Assembly: GCF_024198215.1 (NCBI RefSeq)
Contig: NZ_JAKCFA010000021.1
Span: 124,001 to 188,000 of the forward strand
Direction of reading: 5' to 3'
DNA length: 64,000 nt
Source: Myxococcus qinghaiensis
GTDB taxonomy: Bacteria; Myxococcota; Myxococcia; Myxococcales; Myxococcaceae
Shown in pieces: positions 1 through 7,143 of the stretch. The notes below the pieces were generated by a model that was given only the letters and a program-made list of their open reading frames with translations, was not told the origin of the DNA and made no database searches. Position numbers and translations under genes: made by a program. The number at the start of each line of letters is the position of its first letter. Positions within the stretch are counted from its first letter, which is position 1.

Positions 1-1089
1 TGGATGCCAAACCAGCAAGCCACGGAGCCCGGCTCGAGCCTGCAGCTCTCCTCCGGGCAGGTGGACCTCAGCACCTTCCTGACCCTCTACGACGCCGTGC
101 CCGCCGGGCAGACGAGCCTCGTCACGAACCAGGCCGACGTGTGGAACGCCACCGGTGGGACGCCCGTCTTCGAGGCGGCCAAGGGGGACCGGATGTACGT
201 GAACCAGCTCAGCCAGCTCGACGCGGGCACCCTGCCGGGTGGCGGCGCGCTGGGGTACAGCACCGTGGTGCGCAGCGTGGAGATGCCTGCCTTCGACTAC
301 ACGCCGGACGGCACGACGCCGCTGTCCGTCACCGGCGCGCTGCAGCCGGTGTCCCAGACGGCGTTCACCCTGGACTGGCGCCTGTCCGCGTATGCCGGCC
401 TTGCCTCGGCGGTCCACCCCGCGGCCACGCGGTCCACGCCCTCGTTCTACGTCTTCCCCTCCGCGTTTGGTCTCAGCCATGGCTGGCTGGGCAACGTGGG
501 AGAGGTGCTCTCCCTCACGCTTCCCTCGGGCAGCGCGTTCGACCTCACGCGCCCGCTCACGTACGGCAACCCATACCCTTCCAGTTGGGGGATGGTGGGT
601 TATGCCCAGTATCAGTTCCGGGTCTCCGCGCTGATACCCGATGGTTCTGGGCTCAGGTCTGGACTGTACGGGGTGATGCTCACGCATGAGCGACTGGAGG
701 ACCTGGTCGCCGGGCCCGTGCAGCCGCGCGTCTCTCCACCCCGGGCACTGACCCTGGACGGAGTGGATGCCACCAGCTCTCTGCAGGTGGGCTCGCTCAC
801 CCCCGTCGTCGCCTGGCAGGCGCCGACCCTGGGAACCCCTTCCGCCTATCGGGTTTATGTCTTCCGTCGGAACGGCATCTCGCTGAGCCCCATGGGCTAC
901 GTCTATGTCCCGGGTTCGCTCACCCAGGTTCGGCTGCCCCCGGGGCTGCTGTTGGCGGGGTCCATCCACTATCTACGGGTGACGGCCATCGATGCTCCTC
1001 ACTTCGACCTCAGTCGCGTGGGCGCCACCCTGTATTCCCTGCCCAGACGGCAGGCGGATGCCCTGAGCGCCTTCTTCACCACGCCCTGA
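1..1089 (+). CDS. Hypothetical fibronectin-type III-like protein, 5' end probably outside window
   Basis: The reading frame is already open at base 1, and the first ATG (base 4) has no ribosome binding site in view, so this is probably the C-terminal part of a longer gene. About 361 residues are visible. No enzyme motif is seen. The last ~120 residues (from about residue 240) read like a fibronectin type III or similar beta-sandwich (PRALTLDG, VVAWQAP, AYRVYVFRR, IHYLRVTAID), as in myxobacterial surface lipoproteins. The rest is rich in small polar residues and Gly/Pro turns, in keeping with an exported beta protein. A strong hairpin follows the stop. Function unknown; the exported location is inferred from composition only. 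Confidence 0.6.
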   Translation, partial: WMPNQQATEPGSSLQLSSGQVDLSTFLTLYDAVPAGQTSLVTNQADVWNATGGTPVFEAAKGDRMYVNQLSQLDAGTLPGGGALGYSTVVRSVEMPAFDYTPDGTTPLSVTGALQPVSQTAFTLDWRLSAYAGLASAVHPAATRSTPSFYVFPSAFGLSHGWLGNVGEVLSLTLPSGSAFDLTRPLTYGNPYPSSWGMVGYAQYQFRVSALIPDGSGLRSGLYGVMLTHERLEDLVAGPVQPRVSPPRALTLDGVDATSSLQVGSLTPVVAWQAPTLGTPSAYRVYVFRRNGISLSPMGYVYVPGSLTQVRLPPGLLLAGSIHYLRVTAIDAPHFDLSRVGATLYSLPRRQADALSAFFTTP

Positions 1090-1110
1090 GACGTCTCGGC
1101 GATAGGGGAG

Positions 1111-1136
1111 CGGCCCGGGCTGACACAGCCGGGCCG
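1111..1136 (+). terminator. Stem-loop after the first gene
   Basis: A GC-only stem of about 11 pairs (left arm CGGCCCGGGCTG, right arm CAGCCGGGCCG, one bulged G, three-base loop) lies 22 bases past the stop at 1089 and between two convergent genes. There is no T-tract, so it may work as a bidirectional or factor-assisted terminator. Confidence 0.5.
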
Positions 1137-1163
1137 CCCCGTGACTCGGCTCCGAGAGACGCG

Positions 1164-2069
1164 TCAGGCCGCCTGGCTCGCCCGCGCATAGCGGCCCGGA
1201 GACTGGCCCACGTGTCGGCTGAACGCGGTGCTGAAGGTGCTCGACGAGCTGTACCCGACGCGCTCGGCGACCTCGGAGACGGCGAGCTCCCCGCGGCGAA
1301 GCAGCCCCCTCGCGACGGCCATCCGCCAGTCCAGCAGGTACTCCATGGGAGGCAGCCCCACGGTGCGCGTGAAGCGGTCGAAGAATGCCGAGCGCGAAAG
1401 CGCCGCGCTCTTCGCGAGCTGAGCCACCGTCCACGGCCGCGTGAGGTGTCCGTGCATCTGCCGTATCGCGGGGGCGAGCCGCGCATCGGCCAGGCCTCGC
1501 AGGAGCCCCGGAGGCGCGTCGTCGCTGGAGGTCGACCGCAGCGCCTCGATGAGCAGCAGCTCCACGAGCCGCGTGAGCACGAGGTCTCGGCCCGAGCGCT
1601 GCTCGCTCGTCTCGTCGCCGACGAGCCGGACCAGCACCGAGAGTCGCTCCACGCCGCGCACGTGCACCAGGGCCGGGAGCAACGACACCATCAGGTCCGC
1701 GTCAGGCGAGTCGAAGACGAAATAGCCACCGAGCAGGCGCACGTCAGGAGGACCGCCACGCGTGCCGTGCCGCACCTCGCCCTTCGGAGAGGGCGTCACC
1801 TTGGGGTCGATGCGCTGGGGTGCCACCGGCTCGAAGCCAGACATGGTGAAGCCCGGCGTCGCCGGCATGAGGACGAAGTCGCCCGCCGCGAGCGTGAGGG
1901 CGGGCTGGCCGTCGACAGCGAGTCGGCAGCGCCCTTCGAGCACGGCGCAGAAGCTCGGCTGGCCAAAGTCCGAGTAGCGCACCCCCCAGCGCCCCGCTCC
2001 GCTGATGCCCTTCGAGAAGACGGCTCGTGGCTGGAGCAGCGCGATGACTTCCGAGAGAGGGTCGGTCAT
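1164..2069 (-). CDS. AraC family transcriptional regulator with cupin-type sensor
   Basis: A 301-residue regulator. Residues ~10-195 form the cupin-like ligand-binding domain of the AraC/cupin_6 type (start MTDPLSEVIALLQPRA; GDFVLMPATPGF). Residues ~205-300 hold the two AraC helix-turn-helix units (WTVAQLAKSAALSRSAFFDRF, then VSEVAERVGYSSSSTFSTAF). It is divergent from a short-chain dehydrogenase gene, 112 bases away, which it probably controls; this arrangement is common for the family. The inverted repeat at 2074-2117 between the two genes is a candidate site. The inducer cannot be told from sequence. Confidence 0.9.
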   Translation of the reverse strand: MTDPLSEVIALLQPRAVFSKGISGAGRWGVRYSDFGQPSFCAVLEGRCRLAVDGQPALTLAAGDFVLMPATPGFTMSGFEPVAPQRIDPKVTPSPKGEVRHGTRGGPPDVRLLGGYFVFDSPDADLMVSLLPALVHVRGVERLSVLVRLVGDETSEQRSGRDLVLTRLVELLLIEALRSTSSDDAPPGLLRGLADARLAPAIRQMHGHLTRPWTVAQLAKSAALSRSAFFDRFTRTVGLPPMEYLLDWRMAVARGLLRRGELAVSEVAERVGYSSSSTFSTAFSRHVGQSPGRYARASQAA

Positions 2070-2073
2070 GGCT

Positions 2074-2117
2074 GGACTCTAGCAAAAGAAATGTGGACCC
2101 CACGTGGTGGAGAGTCC
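2074..2117. promoter_or_regulatory. Inverted repeat between AraC and SDR genes
   Basis: GGACTCT (2074-2080) and AGAGTCC (2111-2117) are perfect inverted arms 30 bases apart. A smaller palindrome (GTGG-ACC-CCAC, 2093-2103) lies between them. The element fills most of the gap between the divergent starts, so it may be the operator or promoter region. AraC proteins usually bind direct repeats, so the assignment is tentative. Confidence 0.35.
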
Positions 2118-2181
2118 TGTCGGTGGCACGTACCTTGAGACCATCGACGCCGCGCGAATCGCGGCCCACCAAGGAGTCGAC

Positions 2182-2925
2182 ATGAAGACGGTGCTCATCA
2201 CGGGGTGTTCCTCTGGCTATGGACTCGAGACCGCGCGCTACTTCCACGAGAAGGGCTGGAGCGTGGTCGCGACGATGCGAACGCCGCGCGAGGACGTCCT
2301 CCCCCGTTCGGACCGGCTGCGCGTAGTGCCGCTCGACGTGACGAAGCCCGAGAGCATCGCCGCGGCGCTGGAGGCGAGCGGCCCCATCGACGTGCTCGTC
2401 AACAACGCGGGCCTCGGGCTGATGGGGGCGTTCGAGGCCACGCCGATGGCCACGGTGCGTGACGTATTCGAGACGAACGTCTTCGGGGTGATGGCGATGA
2501 CGCAGGCGGTGCTGCCCCAGTTTCGAGCCCGCGGGTCGGGCGTGGTCGTGAACGTGACGTCCAGCGCGACGCTGGCGCCGATGCCGCTGGTGGCCGTGTA
2601 CACCGCGAGCAAGGTGGCCATCGAGGGGTTCACGGCGTCGCTCGCGTTCGAACTGGAGGCCTTCAACCTGCGGGTGAAGCTCGTGGAGCCGGGCTATTGC
2701 CCGAACACCCGCTTCACGAGCAACGGCGGCGCTCGCATGGAAGGGCTGTTCCCCGAGCCGTATGCGCCTTTCGCGCAGCGCATCTTCGCCGCCTTCGGGC
2801 AGCCGGCCGCGGTGACGCGCGAGTCCGACGTGGCAGAGGGCGTCTGGCTCGCCGCGAACGACACGTCAGGGACGCTCCGCTTCCCAGCGGGGCCCGACGC
2901 GGTCGCGCTCGCTCGGTCGGCGTGA
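2182..2925 (+). CDS. Short-chain dehydrogenase/reductase (SDR)
   Basis: A 247-residue classical SDR, NAD(P)-dependent. The Rossmann motif appears near the N-terminus (LITGCSSGYG, TGxxxGxG pattern), then the NNAG motif (LVNNAGLGLMG), the catalytic Ser (VNVTSSATLAP) and the YxxxK pair (VYTASKVAIEG). ATG 2182 is chosen because AAGGAG (2171-2176) sits five bases upstream and the Rossmann fold starts at once; an in-frame GTG further upstream at 2104 would add residues with no homology. Substrate unknown. Its divergent AraC neighbour suggests induced expression. A perfect hairpin covers the stop codon. Confidence 0.92.
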   Translation: MKTVLITGCSSGYGLETARYFHEKGWSVVATMRTPREDVLPRSDRLRVVPLDVTKPESIAAALEASGPIDVLVNNAGLGLMGAFEATPMATVRDVFETNVFGVMAMTQAVLPQFRARGSGVVVNVTSSATLAPMPLVAVYTASKVAIEGFTASLAFELEAFNLRVKLVEPGYCPNTRFTSNGGARMEGLFPEPYAPFAQRIFAAFGQPAAVTRESDVAEGVWLAANDTSGTLRFPAGPDAVALARSA

Positions 2926-2933
2926 GCGAGCGC
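2905..2933 (+). terminator. Perfect 10-bp hairpin over the SDR stop codon
   Basis: GCGCTCGCTC (2905-2914) pairs exactly with GAGCGAGCGC (2924-2933) across a nine-base loop. It lies between the convergent SDR and histidine kinase genes. No T-tract. Confidence 0.5.
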
Positions 2934-2965
2934 AACGCAGGTGTGTCAGCTCGCGCGGGCGGGGG

Positions 2966-5620
2966 CTACTCGAACACCCGGGGCCGCTTGGGCCAGTAGA
3001 CGTGGAACGTCGCCCCGGTGCCCGGCGTGGACTCCAAAGCCACGCGCCCGCCTCGCGTCTCGACGATCTTCTTGACCACCGAGAGGCCAATCCCCGTTCC
3101 CTCGACCTTGTCGCGCGCTTCCAGCGTCTGGAAGATGCCCCAGATGCGCTCGTGGAACTGGGGGTCGATTCCAGGGCCGTTGTCCTTCACCGTGAAGTCG
3201 TGGAAGGCCCCCGCGTCGGCGCAGGCGACCTCGACGCGCGCGTCCGTCCTTCCCGCGTGCTTGAGGGCGTTGCTCATCAGGTTCAGGAACACCTGCTGGA
3301 GCGGCACCCGCTCCGCCTGGAGCGTGGGCATCCCCGTGCCGATGATGATGGTCGCTTCGGCGGGGGGCGCGAGGAGGTCGCGGCTCTCCATCAGCAGCAC
3401 CCTCACGTCCACCGTCTCCAGCTTCTCGCGAATCCGGCTGACGCGCGAATAGCTCAGGATGCCGTTGATGAGCGCCTCCATCCGGTGGACGCGTCCTCGC
3501 AGGAGGCGCATCTGCCCCCGCGTCTCCTCGGTCATCGTGTCCGCGAGCCCCTCTTCTATCCACTCGGACAGGCTCGAGATGCCCCGCAGGGGGGCCTTCA
3601 GGTCGTGCGACGCGACGTAGGCGAACTGGTCCAGGTCCTGGTTGGTGACCTCCAGCTCCTGGCTGAGCCGCTCCGCGCGCTGGCGGGCACGGACCTGGTC
3701 GGTCACCTCGAAGGCGACCACCGCGATGCCCTCGACCGTTCCAGAAGAGTCATAGATGGGCTGGTAGATGAAGTTGAAGAAGCAGTCCTGGATGACGCCC
3801 TGGCGCAGGAGCGGGACCTGCAACTCGTTCCCGAAGAACGGCTCTCCGGTGAGGTACACCCGGTCGAGCAACGGCACGACCTGCTCGCGCAGCTCGGGCA
3901 TCGCCTCCCGCAAGGGCTTGTCCGCGATGTCGCGATCTCCGATGAGCTGGACGTACCGCGGATTCGCGAACTCGAAGACATGGTCGCGCCCACGCATGAC
4001 GCAGATGCCCGCGGGGGCCTGCATGAACAGCGACTCCAGGCGCGACCGCTGCCGCTCGGCCTCCGCGAGCGCGGCCTGCTCCCGGGCGAGGAGCAGCGTG
4101 CGCTCGTCCTCGACACGCTTGCGCTCGATGCCGACCGAGATGGAGTTGGCCACGGAGGCCAGGGCGACCATCGTCTCCGGGGCGAGCGCCTTCTTCGAGA
4201 ACAGCGCCAGCACGCCCGTCAGTTTGCCGTCGACGATGAGCGGGTGCCCGGCGAAGGACTGCATCCCCTCCCGGGCCGCCCAGGCAGGGTCGCCCAGGCG
4301 CGGGTCGTTCAGCACGTCATTCGTGAGGTGCGGCTCGCGCGTCTGGGCAATCTCCTGGACGCCGACCGGCACCTGGCCAGGTGCGCCCTCCAAAGGGGTA
4401 TCAAGCCCGACACTCGCCTGGAGCTCGAGCGTGGCCCGCCCCGGGTCGAGCACCCAGATGCGGGCGGAGGCCGCGTCCACGTGTGTCACGAGCGCTTCAC
4501 AGCAACGCCGGAGCTGCTCGTGCAGCGAGGCCAGGCTTGTCAGCGCCGCGCCGATGTCCGCTCCGAGCTGCGCATGTCGCGTGTTCGCACGGGCCTCTTC
4601 GTAGACCCGCGCGCTCGAGAGGGTGGTCGCGATGTGACCGGCCGCGAGGTCGAAGAAGTCCCGGTAGGCGTCATCCAGCAGGCGGCGCGGGCTGACGCCC
4701 ATCACGACGAAGCCCTGGAGCGAGTTCTCTCCTGAGCGGAACAGCGGGTGCACCATGGCCTCCCGGGCCGGCTCCGGCCACCCACCCCCGGGCCAGGGGC
4801 CGAGCGGCTCGGCCCAGGCCACACGCACGGGGCGCTGCGTGCGGACGACCTCGGCGAAGGGCCAGATGCTGTCTTCCCCCTCCCCAAGTCCGATTCGCGC
4901 GGGGCTCGCCGGTCCACCCGCCGCGAGGCCCAGGGTGGTCGCGAGGTGTGCCTCCGTTTCGTCGGGCGAGAGCAGGTACATCAGCGCGAAGGCCACGTCC
5001 TGCGGCCCCGTGGAGAGCGTCCGCATCGACTGCGCGCAGGACTCCTCCACGGTGGCGGTAGGCGCCGCGGCCGTCTGAGCCCCCAGGGCGCGCAGGAGCC
5101 GGAGGCGCCGCTCGCTCAACAGCCGCGACGTCGTCTCGGCGCAGGCACAGAAGATGCCCCCGACACTCCCGTCCTCATTCCAGAGGGGCGCGTAGGAGAA
5201 CGTGAAGTAGGTCTCTTCCAGGTACCCGTTGCGCGTCATCATCAACGGGAAGTCTTCCGACCAGGTCGCCTTTCCGGTGGCGCGCACCCCGTCGAGCATC
5301 GGGCCGATGACGTCCCAGATCTCCCCCCAGCACTCGCGCCCGGGGCGGCCCAGGAACTGCGGGTGCTTGTGCACGCCCAGGATGGGGCGATAGGCGTCGT
5401 TGTAGAGCCGCGCGTACTCGGGCCCCCACCAGATTTCGATGGGATGGCGCGAGGCCAGGCAGATGCTGACCGCCGTGCGCAGGCTCTGCGGCCACTGTTC
5501 CACGGGGCCCACCGGGCAGCTCGCCCAGTCGAACTCCCGCATCCGGCGGGCCATCTCTCCATCCCCCGCGAGGAAGGGGGCGTCGAGGGAGAGCGCTACC
5601 GTGGCGCGGTGGTGGCTCAA
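2966..5620 (-). CDS. Multi-sensor histidine kinase (PAS-GAF-GAF-PAS-HisKA-HATPase)
   Basis: An 884-residue sensor kinase with no obvious membrane segment, so probably cytoplasmic. Domains in order: PAS-like (~30-165), GAF (~195-340), GAF (~365-500), a second PAS (~530-650) joined by a short coiled coil to HisKA with phospho-acceptor His672 (YVASHDLKAPLRGI), then HATPase with N-box (NALKH, Asn784) and DNGPGI near 813. The H-box is of the phytochrome/Cph1 type, which typically signals to stand-alone receivers. Its start overlaps the stop of such a receiver gene by four bases (ATGA, 5617-5620), so the two are translationally coupled and likely partners. The catalytic half closely resembles the sensor-less kinase at 6396-7142. 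Signal unknown; no chromophore Cys was identified. Confidence 0.92.
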   Translation of the reverse strand: MSHHRATVALSLDAPFLAGDGEMARRMREFDWASCPVGPVEQWPQSLRTAVSICLASRHPIEIWWGPEYARLYNDAYRPILGVHKHPQFLGRPGRECWGEIWDVIGPMLDGVRATGKATWSEDFPLMMTRNGYLEETYFTFSYAPLWNEDGSVGGIFCACAETTSRLLSERRLRLLRALGAQTAAAPTATVEESCAQSMRTLSTGPQDVAFALMYLLSPDETEAHLATTLGLAAGGPASPARIGLGEGEDSIWPFAEVVRTQRPVRVAWAEPLGPWPGGGWPEPAREAMVHPLFRSGENSLQGFVVMGVSPRRLLDDAYRDFFDLAAGHIATTLSSARVYEEARANTRHAQLGADIGAALTSLASLHEQLRRCCEALVTHVDAASARIWVLDPGRATLELQASVGLDTPLEGAPGQVPVGVQEIAQTREPHLTNDVLNDPRLGDPAWAAREGMQSFAGHPLIVDGKLTGVLALFSKKALAPETMVALASVANSISVGIERKRVEDERTLLLAREQAALAEAERQRSRLESLFMQAPAGICVMRGRDHVFEFANPRYVQLIGDRDIADKPLREAMPELREQVVPLLDRVYLTGEPFFGNELQVPLLRQGVIQDCFFNFIYQPIYDSSGTVEGIAVVAFEVTDQVRARQRAERLSQELEVTNQDLDQFAYVASHDLKAPLRGISSLSEWIEEGLADTMTEETRGQMRLLRGRVHRMEALINGILSYSRVSRIREKLETVDVRVLLMESRDLLAPPAEATIIIGTGMPTLQAERVPLQQVFLNLMSNALKHAGRTDARVEVACADAGAFHDFTVKDNGPGIDPQFHERIWGIFQTLEARDKVEGTGIGLSVVKKIVETRGGRVALESTPGTGATFHVYWPKRPRVFE

Positions 5621-6057
5621 GGCATCTCCACCAGGGTCCAGTACTTGTTGAGCGTGGCCATCACCTCCACGAAGCTGATGAACGTCACCGGCTTGAGCAG
5701 GTAGCCCGCGACATTGAGGTTGTAGGCGTCAATCTTGTCGCGCTCGTTGGCCGACGTGGTCAGCACCACCACCGACGTCGCACGCAGCTCCGGGTCCGCG
5801 CGCAGGGCCCGCAGGAACTCGATGCCGTTCATCTTCGGCAGGTTGAGGTCGAGCAGCACCAGCCGGCGCCCGTCGGGAACCGTCCCGTTGCGCAGCGCCT
5901 CCAGCCCCTCGAGCCCGTTGGACGCCACGTAGAGCGGGTTGGCGATGTGGTTCTTCTGGAAGGCCCTGCGGACGTTCATCACGTCCACCTCATCATCTTC
6001 AATAAGGAGGATGTTCAAGGTCTTGTCGTTCTTGTCGCCGACCATGGGTGAGTTCAT
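5617..6057 (-). CDS. Stand-alone response regulator (Rcp1/CheY-like receiver)
   Basis: A 146-residue single receiver domain. The acidic pair is Asp21-Asp22 (LLIEDDEVD), the phospho-acceptor is Asp70 (VLLDLNLPKMNG), with Thr100 and Lys122 (LKP). There is no output domain. The LIEDDEVDVMNVRRAF start and the length match the Rcp1 group that pairs with phytochrome-type kinases. It is the first gene of a two-gene operon, overlapping the 884-aa kinase by ATGA. It may also receive phosphate from the related sensor-less kinase transcribed divergently. A role as a phosphorelay shuttle is inferred. Confidence 0.92.
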   Translation of the reverse strand: MNSPMVGDKNDKTLNILLIEDDEVDVMNVRRAFQKNHIANPLYVASNGLEGLEALRNGTVPDGRRLVLLDLNLPKMNGIEFLRALRADPELRATSVVVLTTSANERDKIDAYNLNVAGYLLKPVTFISFVEVMATLNKYWTLVEMP

Positions 6058-6395
6058 CCAGTCCTGTTGAGCTTGCGGGGGGCGCGCCTCGCGGAGGGAT
6101 CACGAAGGCCGCTCTTCTATCGTCCGCCGTTTCGCCCCTGGCAATGTCTTGAAACGTCTGTTCCCTTCCTGACAGGTGGAGCGGGTGCCTGCTCGGCTGC
6201 CGGTTGACCAGGGGCGGCGAGCGCCTCCGGGGGGCCGTACTCCGAGGGGGCTCTCGAGCCATTGTTCACGACTCAACCAGTGCCTCGCACGAAACCCGCG
6301 AAGCCCCCTGCATCCCATGCCTTTACTTGAGTGCCGTCGCGTGATGGCTGTATCGCGGTGAGGCACCGAGGCCTGCGCCCGCCAGATATCTCTTC
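6058..6395. other. Divergent intergenic region between receiver and sensor-less kinase genes
   Basis: These 338 bases separate two divergent phosphorelay operons and must carry both promoters. No open frame with coding character is seen. A TGGCAA/TTGA pair near 6139 looks like a sigma54 site but its spacing is one base short. No strong repeat was found. Confidence 0.5.
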
Positions 6396-7142
6396 ATGGA
6401 TGACTCCCAGAAGTCGAAGGACCAGCTCCTCGCGGAAGTCCAAGCCCTCCGCGAAGCGTTGCAGCGGAACAATGCCGACCTTGAGCAATTCGCCTATGTG
6501 GCCAGCCACGACCTCAAGGCCCCCTTGAGGGGAATCTCCAACCTGGCCCAGTGGCTCGAGGAGGACCTGGAGCCCCAGCTCGGCGGCGAGTCGCGCCGAC
6601 AGTTCGGGCTGCTGCGCGGGCGCGTGCAACGGCTGGAGACCCTGCTCGACGGCCTGCTTGAATACAGCCGCGCGACGCGCGGGCACCACGCACCCGAGCC
6701 GGTGGACGTCGGTGCCTTGATTCAGGCGTTGATGGCGCAGCTCACCGCCGGGAGTCCGGCCCGGCTCGACCTTGGTCCGGGGATGCCCATCCTCACCACC
6801 GAGCGCCTTCCGCTCCAGAAGGTCCTGATGCACCTCCTCTCCAACGCCGCGAAGCATGCGCGCCGCGACGACCTCCAGGTGCGGGTCGAGGTGGCGGAGG
6901 TGCAGGGCGTTCCGCAGTTCCGGGTGACGGACAATGGCCAGGGCATCGCGCCCCAGCATCACGAGAAGATCTGGAGCCCGTTCCAGACGCTCGTCGCCCG
7001 CGACAAGGTCGAGGGTGCTGGAATGGGGTTGTGCGTGGTGAAGAAGATTGTCGAGAGTCGCGGGGGGCAGGTGGGCGTCGCGTCGGAGCTGGGCACCGGC
7101 GCCACCTTCCACTTCACGTGGCCTGCCGCGAGGAGGCAGTGA
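6396..7142 (+). CDS. Sensor-less histidine kinase (HisKA-HATPase only)
   Basis: A 248-residue kinase consisting of a short coiled coil (1-30), HisKA with His38 (FAYVASHDLKAPLRGI) and an HATPase domain (SNAAKHA, DNGQGI, GAGMGLCVVKK). No sensor or membrane segment is present. The core is a paralogue of the last ~250 residues of the 884-aa kinase on the other strand, sharing the QTLxARDKVEGxG segment. Its stop (7140-7142) is one base from the next gene's ATG (7144), so it is co-translated with the hybrid kinase. It may be controlled by binding another protein, or may feed the receiver domains encoded next to it. That is inference from gene order. Confidence 0.9.
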   Translation: MDDSQKSKDQLLAEVQALREALQRNNADLEQFAYVASHDLKAPLRGISNLAQWLEEDLEPQLGGESRRQFGLLRGRVQRLETLLDGLLEYSRATRGHHAPEPVDVGALIQALMAQLTAGSPARLDLGPGMPILTTERLPLQKVLMHLLSNAAKHARRDDLQVRVEVAEVQGVPQFRVTDNGQGIAPQHHEKIWSPFQTLVARDKVEGAGMGLCVVKKIVESRGGQVGVASELGTGATFHFTWPAARRQ

Positions 7143-7143
7143 C

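Noticed and set aside
6139..6153. Possible sigma54 promoter (TGGCAA...TTGA)
   Set aside because: Spacing between the two elements is one base shorter than the fixed consensus and the GC dinucleotide is missing.
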